Positions 16,993 through 26,425 are shown, numbered from the stretch's first letter. The stretch is DNA of 41,635 nt from Ruminococcus sp. UBA5884 (GCA_002431975.1 DJFA01000057.1:1-41635); one strand, 5' to 3'. Program-made: numbers and translations. Notes: generated by a model not told the origin, from the sequence alone.

Positions 16993-17001
16993 TGTTATAA
17001 T
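16993..17001 (+). promoter_or_regulatory. Extended -10 promoter of the hydrogenase operon
   Basis: TG-T-TATAAT lies 51 bases before the hydC ATG, a full extended -10. No good -35 is found at 16-18 bases upstream, as is common for extended -10 promoters. AAGGAGG follows just before the start codon. Confidence 0.6.
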
Positions 17002-17051
17002 GTACAAGTTGATACTATTTTTACAAAATTATTTTTCAAGGAGGTTCAAAG

Positions 17052-17549
17052 ATGGGTTCAAAAAAATGTTCAGTACCTTTCAATGGTACTCAGGCTCAGG
17101 AAAAACAGCTGCTTGCAGTCATCTCTGAATTAAAGGACGAAAAGGGTGCATTGATGCCTATTCTTCAGAAAGCACAGGATATCTACGGATATCTTCCGAT
17201 TGAAGTTCAGAAGATTATTTCTGATGAGCTCGGAATCCCGCTCGAAAAAATCTATGGAGTAGTAACATTCTATTCTCAGTTCTCACTCGCTCCGAAGGGC
17301 GAATACAAAATTTCAGTCTGTCTTGGTACAGCTTGTTATGTCAAGGGTTCAGGCGATATCTACAATAAGCTTGTTGAAAAGCTCGGCATTGAAGGCGGAG
17401 AATGTACTTCCGACGGAAAATTCTCTCTTGAAGCCTGCCGCTGCATCGGTGCCTGCGGTCTTGCACCGGTTCTTACAGTAAATGATGACGTTTACGGCCG
17501 TCTTACTGTAGATGATGTTGACGGCATTATCGCTAAATATTCAGAATAA
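17052..17549 (+). CDS. hydC: NuoE-like [2Fe-2S] subunit of NAD-linked [FeFe] hydrogenase (HydC)
   Basis: Thioredoxin-fold ferredoxin subunit of a multimeric hydrogenase. The 165-residue protein has the N-terminal helical bundle of NuoE (residues about 20-85, GALMPILQKAQDIYGYLP, IYGVVTFYSQF). Four cluster ligands follow in CLGTACYVKG and CRCIGACGLAP. Length and motifs match NuoE/HoxE/HydC. It is the first gene of hydC-hydB-hydA, with an AAGGAGG ribosome site. The three-gene set matches electron-bifurcating hydrogenases that couple NADH and reduced ferredoxin to H2, although non-bifurcating relatives share this composition. Confidence 0.92.
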   Translation: MGSKKCSVPFNGTQAQEKQLLAVISELKDEKGALMPILQKAQDIYGYLPIEVQKIISDELGIPLEKIYGVVTFYSQFSLAPKGEYKISVCLGTACYVKGSGDIYNKLVEKLGIEGGECTSDGKFSLEACRCIGACGLAPVLTVNDDVYGRLTVDDVDGIIAKYSE

Positions 17550-17578
17550 TTCCGTATCAGAAATTAGGAGGTAAATGT

Positions 17579-19459
17579 ATGAAATCTCTTGACGAACTCA
17601 AGAAAATCAAAGAGCAGATGGAGAAAGAACTTGCTGTAAGAACAGCTCATGACGATTCTTCTGCCAAATATAAAAGACACGTTCTCGTCTGCGGAGGTAC
17701 AGGCTGTACTTCTTCAAACAGCCCGAGAATCATTGAACGCCTTAATGCAGAAATTGAAAAAAATGGTCTTGCTGATGAAGTTGAAGTAGTAAAAACCGGC
17801 TGTTTCGGTCTTTGTGCTTTAGGTCCTATCATGATTGTTTATCCGGAAGGCACTTTCTATTCAATGGTAAAGGAAGATGAAATTCCAAGAATTGTTTCAG
17901 AACATCTTAAAGACGGCAATCCTATCAAGGAATTTCTTTATGCAGAAACCGTTCACGGAGATGATATCAAATCTCTTGATGAAACTGCTTTCTATAAAAA
18001 ACAGCACAGAGTTGCTCTCAGAAACTGCGGCGTTATCAATCCTGAATGCATAGACGAATACATAGGCAGAGGCGGTTACGAAGCTCTCGGAAAAGTCCTC
18101 ACAACAATGACTCAGGACGAAGTTATCCAGACTATCCTCGACAGCGGTCTCAGAGGCAGAGGCGGCGGCGGATTCCCTACAGGCATGAAATGGCGTCTTG
18201 CAAAGAATATCGTTCCGAATGCAGACCAGAAATATGTATGCTGCAACGCTGACGAAGGCGACCCGGGTGCATTCATGGACCGTTCAGTTCTTGAAGGTGA
18301 CCCTCATGTTGTTCTTGAAGCTATGTCAATTGCCGGCTATGCAATCGGTGCTACTCAGGGCTATATCTATGTACGTGCTGAATATCCTATAGCTGTTGAA
18401 CGTCTTGAAATTGCTATCAAACAGGCTCGTGAAAAGGGTATGCTCGGTGAAAATATCTTTGGTACTGATTTTAAATTCGATATCGAACTCAGACTCGGTG
18501 CAGGTGCTTTCGTATGCGGTGAGGAAACTGCTCTTATGACTTCAATCGAAGGCAACAGAGGTGAACCTCGTCCACGTCCTCCGTTCCCTGCTGAAAAAGG
18601 TCTTTTCCAGAAGCCTACTATACTCAACAACGTTGAAACATATGCAAATATCCCTCAGATAATCCTTAACGGTGCTGACTGGTTTGCCGGAATGGGTACT
18701 GAAAAATCAAAGGGTACAAAGGTTTTCGCTCTCGGCGGAAAAATTCATAATACAGGTCTTGTTGAAGTTCCTATGGGTACAACTCTGCGTGAAGTTATCG
18801 AGGAAATCGGCGGCGGTATCCCGAACGGAAAGAAATTCAAGGCTGCTCAGACAGGCGGTCCTTCAGGCGGCTGCATACCTGCTCAGCATTTCGATATTCC
18901 GATAGATTACGATAACCTCATCGGTATCGGTTCAATGATGGGTTCAGGCGGTCTTATCGTTATGGACGAAGACAACTGTATGGTTGATATTGCAAAATTC
19001 TTCCTTGAATTCACTGTTGATGAATCATGCGGAAAATGTACTCCATGCCGTATTGGTACAAAACGTATGTATGAAATCCTTGACAAGATAACAAAAGGTC
19101 AGGGTACTCTTGAAGATATAGACAAACTGGAAGCTCTCTGCTATCATATCAAGGCAAATTCTCTCTGCGGACTTGGTCAGACTGCTCCTAACCCTGTTCT
19201 TTCAACTCTTAAATATTTCAGAGATGAATATATTGCCCATGTTGTTGAAAAGAGATGTCCTGCCGGTGTATGCAAGAGTCTTCTCAGCTATGTAATCGAC
19301 CCTGTAAAGTGCAAAGGCTGTACATTGTGTTCAAGAGTATGTCCTGCCGGTGCTATCAGCGGTTCAGTCAAGAATCCGCATTCAATCGACACAGCTAAAT
19401 GTCTGAAGTGCGGTGCTTGTATCGAAAAATGTAAATTCGGCGCAATCAGTAAGAAGTAA
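17579..19459 (+). CDS. hydB: NuoF-like flavoprotein subunit of [FeFe] hydrogenase (HydB)
   Basis: FMN- and NAD(H)-binding subunit, 626 residues. An N-terminal [2Fe-2S] thioredoxin-like domain (CGGTGCTSSNS and TGCFGLCALGP) is followed by the NuoF core with GLRGRGGGGFPTGMKW (NADH/FMN binding), CNADEGDPGAF, GAGAFVCGEETAL and the [4Fe-4S] motif ESCGKCTPCRIG. A C-terminal two-[4Fe-4S] ferredoxin domain (CKGCTLCSRVCPAGAI and CLKCGACIEKCKFGAI) completes it. This domain order is that of Thermotoga-type HydB and distinguishes it from complex I NuoF. An AGGAGGT site lies before the ATG and the gene starts 29 bases after hydC. Codon choice through this operon looks richer in C-ending codons than in neighbouring genes, as expected for high expression; I did not calculate this. 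Confidence 0.93.
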   Translation: MKSLDELKKIKEQMEKELAVRTAHDDSSAKYKRHVLVCGGTGCTSSNSPRIIERLNAEIEKNGLADEVEVVKTGCFGLCALGPIMIVYPEGTFYSMVKEDEIPRIVSEHLKDGNPIKEFLYAETVHGDDIKSLDETAFYKKQHRVALRNCGVINPECIDEYIGRGGYEALGKVLTTMTQDEVIQTILDSGLRGRGGGGFPTGMKWRLAKNIVPNADQKYVCCNADEGDPGAFMDRSVLEGDPHVVLEAMSIAGYAIGATQGYIYVRAEYPIAVERLEIAIKQAREKGMLGENIFGTDFKFDIELRLGAGAFVCGEETALMTSIEGNRGEPRPRPPFPAEKGLFQKPTILNNVETYANIPQIILNGADWFAGMGTEKSKGTKVFALGGKIHNTGLVEVPMGTTLREVIEEIGGGIPNGKKFKAAQTGGPSGGCIPAQHFDIPIDYDNLIGIGSMMGSGGLIVMDEDNCMVDIAKFFLEFTVDESCGKCTPCRIGTKRMYEILDKITKGQGTLEDIDKLEALCYHIKANSLCGLGQTAPNPVLSTLKYFRDEYIAHVVEKRCPAGVCKSLLSYVIDPVKCKGCTLCSRVCPAGAISGSVKNPHSIDTAKCLKCGACIEKCKFGAISKK

Positions 19460-19475
19460 TCGGAGGAAACGGAAT

Positions 19476-21218
19476 ATGGAAATGATTAATATAAAAATTA
19501 ACGGCACAGAAGTTTCTGTTCCGAAGGGTTCTACAATTCTTGAGGCTGCACGAATTGCAAATATTGATATACCTACTCTCTGCTTCCTTAAAGATATAAA
19601 TGCAATAGGTGCCTGCCGTATATGTATGGTAGAGGCAAATGAAGGCAGAGGTTTCAGACTCGTTGCTTCATGCGTATATCCTGTATCACCTAATATGGAG
19701 GTTCTTACAAATTCTCCTAAGGTAATCGAATCAAGAAAGAAAACTGTTGAACTTATTCTTTCAACTCATGACAGAAACTGCCTCTCATGCGTAAGAAGCG
19801 GAAACTGCGAACTTCAGAAGCTCGCAAAAGACCTCAAGGTTGAAGATGCAGGAATTTATGACGGTGTAAAACCTGAATATGAAATAGACAATTCAGCTGC
19901 TCATATGTACCGTGACAATAATAAATGTATCCTTTGCAGACGCTGTTCAGCTGTATGCGAAAAGGTTCAGGGAATCGGTGTTATCGGTGCAAATGAACGT
20001 GGCTTCAATACAAATATATCAAGTGCATTCTACATGGGACTCGGTGAAACAAGCTGTGTATCATGCGGTCAGTGTATCGCAGTATGTCCTACAGGAGCTC
20101 TTTCCGAAAAGGATAATACAGCTGAAGTATTTGCTGCTATTGCAGACCCTGAAAAGCACGTTATCGTTCAGACAGCTCCTGCTGTAAGAGCCGGCCTTGG
20201 TGAAGCATTCGGTCTGCCTATCGGAACAAATGTTGAAGGCAAAATGGTTGCTGCTCTCAGAAAACTTGGATTTGACAAGGTATTTGATACAGATTTCGCT
20301 GCTGACCTTACAATTATGGAAGAAGCTACTGAATTCCTTGACAGAGTAAAGAACGGCGGAGTTCTTCCTCTTATCACTTCATGTTCACCGGGCTGGATTA
20401 AATACTGTGAACATTACTTCCCTGATATGACTGAAAATCTTTCAAGCTGTAAATCTCCTCAGCAGATGTTCGGAGCTGTTGCAAAGACATACTATGCTGA
20501 AAAGATGGGAATTGACCCTAAGGATATAGTTATGGTTTCAGTTATGCCATGTACTGCAAAGAAGTTTGAAATAGGCAGAGATGACCAGAATGCTGCCGGC
20601 GTTCCTGATGTTGATATAGCTCTCACTGTAAGAGAACTTGCAAGAATGATTGAACGTGCAGGCATACAGTTCCTTGCTCTTGAAGATGAAAAATTCGATG
20701 AGCCTCTTGGAATTTCAACAGGTGCTGCTGTAATCTTCGGTGCTACAGGCGGTGTTATGGAAGCTGCTCTCAGAACAGCCGTTTATACACTTACAGGTGC
20801 AGATGCTGTTGATTTCCCTGAAGTAAGAGGTACTGACGGAATCAAGGAAGCTACCTACAAAGTAGGCGATATGGACGTTAAAGTTGCTGTTGCAAGCGGT
20901 CTTGCAAATGCAAAGGAACTCCTTACAAAAGTCAAGAATGGTGAAGCTGATTATCATTTCATTGAAATCATGGGATGTCCGGGCGGCTGTGTAAACGGCG
21001 GCGGTCAGCCTCAGCAGCTTGCAAGCGTAAGAAACTTCACTGATATACGAGCATTAAGAGCTAAAGCTCTCTATGATATAGATGCTGCAAATTCTGTAAG
21101 AAAATCTCATGAAAATGTTGCTGTAAAGGCTCTTTATGATGAATATCTCGGCAAGCCTGGCAGCCACAAGGCTCATGAAATTCTTCATACAACATATGTA
21201 AAGAGAAGCGTAAACTAA
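19476..21218 (+). CDS. hydA: Catalytic subunit of [FeFe] hydrogenase (HydA)
   Basis: Carries the H-cluster that makes or uses H2; 580 residues. The N-terminus is a [2Fe-2S] ferredoxin domain, then a His-Cys [4Fe-4S] motif (HDRNCLSCVRSGNCELQ), then two [4Fe-4S] clusters (CILCRRCSAVCEK and CVSCGQCIAVCPTG). The H-cluster motifs are TSCSPGW (Cys303), MPCTAKK (Cys359) and MGCPGGCVNGGGQP (Cys501, Cys505), so all four ligands of a canonical group A enzyme are present. The open frame extends upstream into hydB (to 19413), but CGGAGG before the ATG at 19476 and the family N-terminus MEMINIKINGTEV fix the start there. It is the last gene of the operon and is followed by a strong terminator. HydEFG maturases are not in the window. 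Confidence 0.96.
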   Translation: MEMINIKINGTEVSVPKGSTILEAARIANIDIPTLCFLKDINAIGACRICMVEANEGRGFRLVASCVYPVSPNMEVLTNSPKVIESRKKTVELILSTHDRNCLSCVRSGNCELQKLAKDLKVEDAGIYDGVKPEYEIDNSAAHMYRDNNKCILCRRCSAVCEKVQGIGVIGANERGFNTNISSAFYMGLGETSCVSCGQCIAVCPTGALSEKDNTAEVFAAIADPEKHVIVQTAPAVRAGLGEAFGLPIGTNVEGKMVAALRKLGFDKVFDTDFAADLTIMEEATEFLDRVKNGGVLPLITSCSPGWIKYCEHYFPDMTENLSSCKSPQQMFGAVAKTYYAEKMGIDPKDIVMVSVMPCTAKKFEIGRDDQNAAGVPDVDIALTVRELARMIERAGIQFLALEDEKFDEPLGISTGAAVIFGATGGVMEAALRTAVYTLTGADAVDFPEVRGTDGIKEATYKVGDMDVKVAVASGLANAKELLTKVKNGEADYHFIEIMGCPGGCVNGGGQPQQLASVRNFTDIRALRAKALYDIDAANSVRKSHENVAVKALYDEYLGKPGSHKAHEILHTTYVKRSVN

Positions 21219-21242
21219 TTTATAATTTTATATGATTTTTCT

Positions 21243-21273
21243 GCCGCTGTATTTTATATACAGCGGCTTTTTT
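21243..21273 (+). terminator. Intrinsic terminator of the hydCBA operon
   Basis: Stem GCCGCTGTAT (21243-21252) with ATACAGCGGC (21258-21267), a 5-base loop and a T6 tail (21268-21273). The tail runs directly into the TTAACGCAAATT terminus of mobile element D. Confidence 0.92.
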
Positions 21274-21361
21274 AACGCAAATTCGATGGTTGTTTCTGTG
21301 ATTCGTTTATCTGAAATTTCGGTAAACTGCAACGGGCGACCAATGGTCGCCCCTACAGAAT
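21272..21361. mobile_element. REPIN/MITE-like element, copy D (partial)
   Basis: Left terminus TTAACGCAAATTCGATGG starts inside the T-tail of the hydrogenase terminator. The first hairpin is missing: CTGTGATTCGTTTATCTG takes its place. The second hairpin GGGCGACC-AAT-GGTCGCCC followed by CTACAG is intact. The right terminal repeat is absent and the element ends just before the lacZ stop codon. Confidence 0.78.
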
Positions 21362-21373
21362 AAAGATAAAATT

Positions 21374-24300
21374 TTAAAATCTGACTGGTTTCATAGTAAA
21401 TTCAAATACCGGCTGTTCTGAAGCTTTTCTTTTAAATTCCCTGTGAGTTTTTGCTCCCCAGCTGTCATCTCCGCCGACTCCCATCTGACCCGCAGATATT
21501 TTCACTACTGAACTGACTGAAACAGGAAGCTCATATATATGACCTGCATTTTCAATTTCATGAGATGTATACGGCAGAACTGAAAAATCCATTTTTTCAG
21601 ATGTGAATATAAAACCTTCTCCGTCTGAATCTGTAACTTTAAGATATCTTGTATCTGTATGATTTCCGCATTCCTGAGGTATAACATAAGGTGACATCTG
21701 TTCTGAAACTTTGCCTGTATAAGTTCCTATTTTATAGCCTTTGTTTCTGTCGCAGTAATTTTCTTCCTTTCCTCTGCCATACCATGAGATATTTTCAAAT
21801 TCACATGGCATTTTCATAACCATTGCAAAATCAGGCATAAAGGATTCTTCTTCACAATTTCCGAAATACAGTTTTATTTTTATCTCACCATTTCCGTAAA
21901 TCTTATAATCAGCAAAAATTTCTGAATTTTTATATACCGGCAGAATATATCTGGTTTTAACCTCTATGCATTCATCAGTTTTCATGGCGGATATAAATAC
22001 TGGATATGAGTAAAGACTTGCAGCTTTCCAGTATGCGGACTCATAAGGCATAAAACAGCCTCTGTCATTATCAGTTGATGCTCTCCAGAAATCAGGTCTT
22101 GGAACTGATGAAAGCAGTTCTTTTCCATTATGCTTATATGAAACTATTCCTGCTCTGTCCTTTGCAATGAGTATATGAAAATCATTTCCTTTTATTCCTA
22201 TATTAACATCGCCTTCAATAAGTTCCGGAACAGGATAATTTATTTTTTCATTATTTTCAATATTCCATGCATACTGTCCGAAACCTGTTTCAAATCCTGA
22301 TTCTGCCCATAATACATTGTTTTTAAGAACATATGAAACAGTTATACAGTAATCCCCTGACTTATCATATTTATCAAAAGGATTTTCAACAACAGTTTCA
22401 CCAAGAGGAGAAACTGATATATCCATGCTTATACTTTCAGTTTCAGTGCCGTCAATGCTTAATCTGAATATGAATTTATATATATCAGTTGAAGTAAAAA
22501 GATTATGATTGATAATTTTTACAGTATCCTTGCCGCAGATTATTTCAACTGGCTGATAGCAGTATTTTACTTCCTTCATTTTTGGAGAAAGAGTTCTGTC
22601 AGCGAAAACAATTCCGTTTACACAGAAATTATAATCAGTAGGACGGTCATTGAAATCTCCTCCGAATGCAATATATTCCCTGCCATGACGGTCATAAGCC
22701 TGAAGTCCCTGGTCAATGAAATCCCATATAAATCCGCCCTGATATCTCGGTTCATTGTGTGCAAGGTCTGTATATTTGAATAATCCGCCGTTTGAATTTC
22801 CCATAGCATGAGCATATTCACAGCATATAAATGGTTTTTCAGTATTTTCATCAAGGAATTTTCTTATATTTTCAACGCTCGGATACATCTGACTTTCCAT
22901 ATCGCTTGTATTATTGTATCGTCTGTCATGGAAAACTCCCTCATAATGCACAAGTCTTGAATTATCATTATTCTTAAAAAACTCTGACATTTCAAAGATA
23001 TTTTTTCCGCCATATGATTCATTTCCGCATGACCATATAAGAATACTTGAATGGTTTTTATCACGTTCAAACATGGATTTTGCACGATAGAGAACATTTT
23101 CTCTCCATTTTGGATTATCATTCGGTATAGTATTTTCGTCTGGCAGAACTTTGCCCATCTTCTGCCATGTGCCATGAGTTTCAAGATTTGTTTCATCTAT
23201 TACATAAAGACCATATCTGTCGCAAAGCTCATAAAAATAGGTGTTATTCGGATAATGAGAAGTTCTGACAGCATTTATATTATGCTGTTTCATTGTAATA
23301 ACGTCCCAGAGCATATCTTCCTTTGAAACGTTTCTGCCTGTTTTATAATTAAATTCGTGCCTGTTTACTCCGCAGAAAACTATTCTTTTTCCGTTGAGCT
23401 TCATAATTCCGTTATCAATTTCAAATTTTCTTATACCGGTTTTAAACTCCATTATTTCTGAAATGCTGTTATTTTCGTCATATACATATAATTTCAGTGT
23501 ATAAAGATAAGGATTTTCAGCGTTCCAGAGTTTTGGCTGAATGATTCTGAAAGAAAATCCGTCATTTTTTGAATACTGTTCTGAAATGAAATTGCCTGAA
23601 TTATCCAAGAGAACTGCTTTTATCCTGTCAGCTGATGCTTTTAAATCTGCATAAATTTCAGCTTCTGAAAAATCGTCATTGAGTTCTGATTTTATAAATA
23701 TATCATTTACATGATTTTTCGGAATACTATATATATAAACATCTCTGAAAATTCCTGAAAATCTCCAGAAATCCTGGTCTTCAAGCCAGCTTCCCGATGA
23801 ACGCTGATAAACCTGAACAGCAATTTTATTTTCACCTTTTTTAACAGATGATGTTATATCAAATTCGGCAGGAGTAAAACTATCCTCACTGTATCCGATA
23901 AAATTTCCGTTTATCCAGAGAGCAAATGCAGTTTCAACTCCCTGAAATGATATTATTATTTTTTCATCAGAATACATTTTTTCAGGAATTTCAATATATT
24001 TTACATAGCTTCCTACCGGATTATAATTCTGCTGAATCTGACCGGGATTTATTTTTTCAATGCCGTCCCATGGATACATAGTATTTACATAATGCGGATT
24101 TCCATAGCCGCAAAGCTGTATATGTGCCGGAACATCTATGGTTTTCCAGTTTTTGCAGTCAGTATCTTTTTTTTCAAAATCCGCCGGAAGCGTTTCAAGA
24201 TTTTCAGAATATGAAAAATACCATTTTCCATTAAGTGAAAAGAAATAGCTGCTTTTACCGGATTCAAATTCTGATTCACTGCGGTAATGAGTATATGATG

Positions 24301-24376
24301 CATGAGGTTCAAGGCAGTTTACATTGAATATTTCAGGATTTTCAAGCCATCTGAGAGAAAAATTATTATTATTCAT
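21374..24376 (-). CDS. lacZ: Glycoside hydrolase family 2 beta-galactosidase
   Basis: Hydrolyses beta-galactosides such as lactose or plant and host galacto-oligosaccharides. The 1000-residue length and domain order match LacZ: jelly-roll N-domain, immunoglobulin-like domain, TIM barrel, then the C-terminal Bgal_small-type domain. WSCGNESYGG carries the predicted acid/base Glu453, and CCEYAHAMGNSNGG carries the nucleophile Glu520. It has no signal peptide, so it is cytoplasmic. AAGGAGA precedes the ATG. It lies downstream of the sugar ABC transporter genes on the same strand, separated by mobile element E, so transport and intracellular hydrolysis are probably linked. The true substrate is not readable from sequence. 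Confidence 0.9.
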   Translation of the reverse strand: MNNNNFSLRWLENPEIFNVNCLEPHASYTHYRSESEFESGKSSYFFSLNGKWYFSYSENLETLPADFEKKDTDCKNWKTIDVPAHIQLCGYGNPHYVNTMYPWDGIEKINPGQIQQNYNPVGSYVKYIEIPEKMYSDEKIIISFQGVETAFALWINGNFIGYSEDSFTPAEFDITSSVKKGENKIAVQVYQRSSGSWLEDQDFWRFSGIFRDVYIYSIPKNHVNDIFIKSELNDDFSEAEIYADLKASADRIKAVLLDNSGNFISEQYSKNDGFSFRIIQPKLWNAENPYLYTLKLYVYDENNSISEIMEFKTGIRKFEIDNGIMKLNGKRIVFCGVNRHEFNYKTGRNVSKEDMLWDVITMKQHNINAVRTSHYPNNTYFYELCDRYGLYVIDETNLETHGTWQKMGKVLPDENTIPNDNPKWRENVLYRAKSMFERDKNHSSILIWSCGNESYGGKNIFEMSEFFKNNDNSRLVHYEGVFHDRRYNNTSDMESQMYPSVENIRKFLDENTEKPFICCEYAHAMGNSNGGLFKYTDLAHNEPRYQGGFIWDFIDQGLQAYDRHGREYIAFGGDFNDRPTDYNFCVNGIVFADRTLSPKMKEVKYCYQPVEIICGKDTVKIINHNLFTSTDIYKFIFRLSIDGTETESISMDISVSPLGETVVENPFDKYDKSGDYCITVSYVLKNNVLWAESGFETGFGQYAWNIENNEKINYPVPELIEGDVNIGIKGNDFHILIAKDRAGIVSYKHNGKELLSSVPRPDFWRASTDNDRGCFMPYESAYWKAASLYSYPVFISAMKTDECIEVKTRYILPVYKNSEIFADYKIYGNGEIKIKLYFGNCEEESFMPDFAMVMKMPCEFENISWYGRGKEENYCDRNKGYKIGTYTGKVSEQMSPYVIPQECGNHTDTRYLKVTDSDGEGFIFTSEKMDFSVLPYTSHEIENAGHIYELPVSVSSVVKISAGQMGVGGDDSWGAKTHREFKRKASEQPVFEFTMKPVRF

Positions 24377-24419
24377 ATATTTAATCTCCTTTTCATTGAA
24401 AATAAGGGATTTTTTTATT

Positions 24420-24518
24420 CTGTAGGGGCGAACTGTGTTCGCCCGTCAGGTTTACCGAATTTTCAGGCGGGCGAACACAGTTCGCCCCTACAAATAACAA
24501 TCATCGAATTTGCGTTAA
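24420..24518. mobile_element. REPIN/MITE-like element, copy E
   Basis: Two facing hairpins of the AAC type, GGGCGAAC-TGT-GTTCGCCC and GGGCGAAC-ACA-GTTCGCCC, each with GTAG/CTAC on the outer side, then a right terminus ATCATCGAATTTGCGTTAA. The left terminal repeat is missing. It lies between the second permease gene and lacZ in a probable operon, where its hairpins would be transcribed. Confidence 0.82.
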
Positions 24519-24523
24519 TACAA

Positions 24524-24548
24524 CAGGGGCAACCATTAGTCACCCCTG
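24524..24548. repeat. Decayed palindrome related to the REPIN hairpin
   Basis: CAGGGG and CCCCTG flank CAACCATTAGTCA, matching the GGGGCGACCATTGGTCG-type core with several changes. It lies 8 bases past the permease stop codon and may stabilise the 3' end of the transporter message. Confidence 0.55.
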
Positions 24549-24555
24549 CCGGATA

Positions 24556-25395
24556 TCATTTTACTGAACCTATCATACCCTGTACGAACTGTTTCTGCAT
24601 AAGGAAGAATATAAGGGCTGTAGGAAGTGTAGCTATAACTATTCCAGCCATTATCATTCCGTAATCAGGTGTATATGATGCACCCATTGTTGAAAGAATA
24701 AGCGGAACAGTCTTTTTTTCAGGTGACTGAAGTGCAACAAGCGGCCAGAGATAATTGTTCCAGCTGTTCATGAATGTTATGATTGCAGCTGCCGCATATG
24801 TTGATTTCATAACAGGAACATACATCTTAAAGAAAATCATTATTTCACTGAGTCCGTCAATTCTCGCAGCTTCAATAATATCCTTCGGGAATGATTTTGT
24901 ATTCTGACGGAAAAAGAATATAAGAAATGCTGTTGAAACAGATGGCACTATTACAGATGCATATGAATTAAGACCTATGAAATTTAATCCCATATCATTA
25001 AGTTTGCCGAATGTCTTAAAAAGAGGTATCATAAGAGTTGCAAAAGGAATCATCATTGATAAAAGCAGAACATTGAAAACTCTGTCACGGGCTTTGCTTC
25101 TGAATATTTCAAAACCATAGCCTGCAAGCGATGAAATAACCATTGCAATAACAGTAGTTATCACTGAAATTACTGCTGAATTTCCGATTGCCCTTAAAAA
25201 TCCGGTATCAGATGCAAAAAGATTTTTAAGATTTGTCATGAGTTCACTGCCGAATGAAACAGTGCCTCTGTTGATATCAACGGTATTGTTTGTTGCACAT
25301 ATTATCATCCATAAAAACGGAAAAACTGAAATTATAACAAGTATCGAAAGAAATACATATTTTATAATATCAGAAACAAGATATCTTTTTTTCAT
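24556..25395 (-). CDS. Sugar ABC transporter permease, MalG/CUT1 type
   Basis: Inner-membrane permease of a carbohydrate uptake system, 279 residues with about six membrane segments (for example the first at 12-33, YVFLSILVIISVFPFLWMII). The cytoplasmic EAA loop is visible as EAARIDGLSEIMIFFKMYVP, the contact for the ATPase. The C-terminus is GMIGSVK, typical of MalG-like proteins. It starts three bases after the other permease gene ends, so they are co-expressed. No ATPase gene occurs in the cluster; CUT1 systems of Firmicutes often borrow a shared MsmX-type ATPase encoded elsewhere. Substrate unknown, but lacZ downstream suggests a beta-galactoside. Confidence 0.9.
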   Translation of the reverse strand: MKKRYLVSDIIKYVFLSILVIISVFPFLWMIICATNNTVDINRGTVSFGSELMTNLKNLFASDTGFLRAIGNSAVISVITTVIAMVISSLAGYGFEIFRSKARDRVFNVLLLSMMIPFATLMIPLFKTFGKLNDMGLNFIGLNSYASVIVPSVSTAFLIFFFRQNTKSFPKDIIEAARIDGLSEIMIFFKMYVPVMKSTYAAAAIITFMNSWNNYLWPLVALQSPEKKTVPLILSTMGASYTPDYGMIMAGIVIATLPTALIFFLMQKQFVQGMIGSVK

Positions 25396-25397
25396 AA

Positions 25398-26291
25398 TCA
25401 GTCATCTCCTCCCACTTTCATCTGGATTGCTGAAAGTACAGCAATCATTGCAAGCACTACAAATGCTACAGCGGCGGCGTATCCGAAATTAGGTGTATAT
25501 TTGAAACAGAGATTATAAATATACTGTGAAATAGTAAGCGTTGAATTTGCAGGGCCTCCGTTTGTAATATTCTGTACTTCATCGAAAAGCTGCAAAGTTC
25601 CGATAGTTGATGTTATTGTTGTAAAAAGAATTATAGGCTTGAGCTGAGGAACTATTATTTTGGTAAACTTATGATATGCATTGCAGCCGTCAAGTTCAGC
25701 TGCTTCATAGATTGACGGGTCAATATTCTGGAGTCCTGAAAGATAGAAAATCATATTATAGCCTGTCCATCTCCATGTAATGGAAATTATTATAAGAGCT
25801 TTTGCGAAAACTGAATTTGTAGTCCAGCCTATAGGTTCGCTTATAATATTCAGGTTCATAAGAATCTGATTTACAAGTCCGTCACTTGAAAAAATACTTT
25901 TCATGATAAGTGAATATGATACAAGTGATGTAACGCATGGAAGAAATATTGCTATTCTGAAAAAGCTTCTGCCTTTCAGACGCTTGTCATTAAGAATAAC
26001 TGATATGATAAGAGCAAAAATTATCATTATCGGAACTTGTATTATAAGATAAAGAAATGTATTTCCGAGAGCTTTTTTAAATGTTGAATCAGTAAGTATT
26101 CTTTTATAGTTGTCAATACCTGAAAATTCAAGCTGATTTCCCATACCACTCTGGAGCGAGAGCCAGAAAGCCTGAAACATAGGTATAAAGACAAGCAGAG
26201 TTATAAGTACAACGCTTAAAGATACAAACAGCCAGCCGTAACGATTGGCTGATTTGCCGATAGCTGTTGAATTTGATTTTGTTTTTGACAT
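25398..26291 (-). CDS. Sugar ABC transporter permease, MalF/CUT1 type
   Basis: Partner permease, 297 residues, with an N-terminal membrane segment (GWLFVSLSVVLITLLVFIPMF) and five more. The EAA loop EAAELDGCNAYHKFTKIIVP is clear. AAAGGAGGAGC lies before the ATG. It follows the binding-protein gene after 134 bases containing a 10-bp stem (26325-26374), and is followed directly by the second permease gene. With that gene it forms the heterodimeric channel. Confidence 0.9.
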   Translation of the reverse strand: MSKTKSNSTAIGKSANRYGWLFVSLSVVLITLLVFIPMFQAFWLSLQSGMGNQLEFSGIDNYKRILTDSTFKKALGNTFLYLIIQVPIMIIFALIISVILNDKRLKGRSFFRIAIFLPCVTSLVSYSLIMKSIFSSDGLVNQILMNLNIISEPIGWTTNSVFAKALIIISITWRWTGYNMIFYLSGLQNIDPSIYEAAELDGCNAYHKFTKIIVPQLKPIILFTTITSTIGTLQLFDEVQNITNGGPANSTLTISQYIYNLCFKYTPNFGYAAAVAFVVLAMIAVLSAIQMKVGGDD

Positions 26292-26324
26292 AATGCTCCT
26301 CCTTTTTTAAGAATTTCTGATTCA

Positions 26325-26374
26325 GAGGACGTTTAATCAACATAAATTAAATTCATGTCAATAAAAACGTCCTC
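26325..26374 (-). promoter_or_regulatory. Intercistronic stem-loop between binding protein and permease genes
   Basis: Perfect 10-bp inverted repeat GAGGACGTTT and AAACGTCCTC around a 30-base AT-rich loop, without a T-tail. Such stems after a binding-protein gene commonly protect its message and raise its level over the permeases; here that is inference. Confidence 0.55.
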
Positions 26375-26425
26375 ATTATCAAAAGAATAATATATAGAGG
26401 TAAATTCAAATGAACATATAAATAT

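Noticed and set aside
19413..19475. Upstream extension of hydA
   Set aside because: It overlaps the end of hydB in another frame, encodes no family sequence, and the ribosome site points to 19476.
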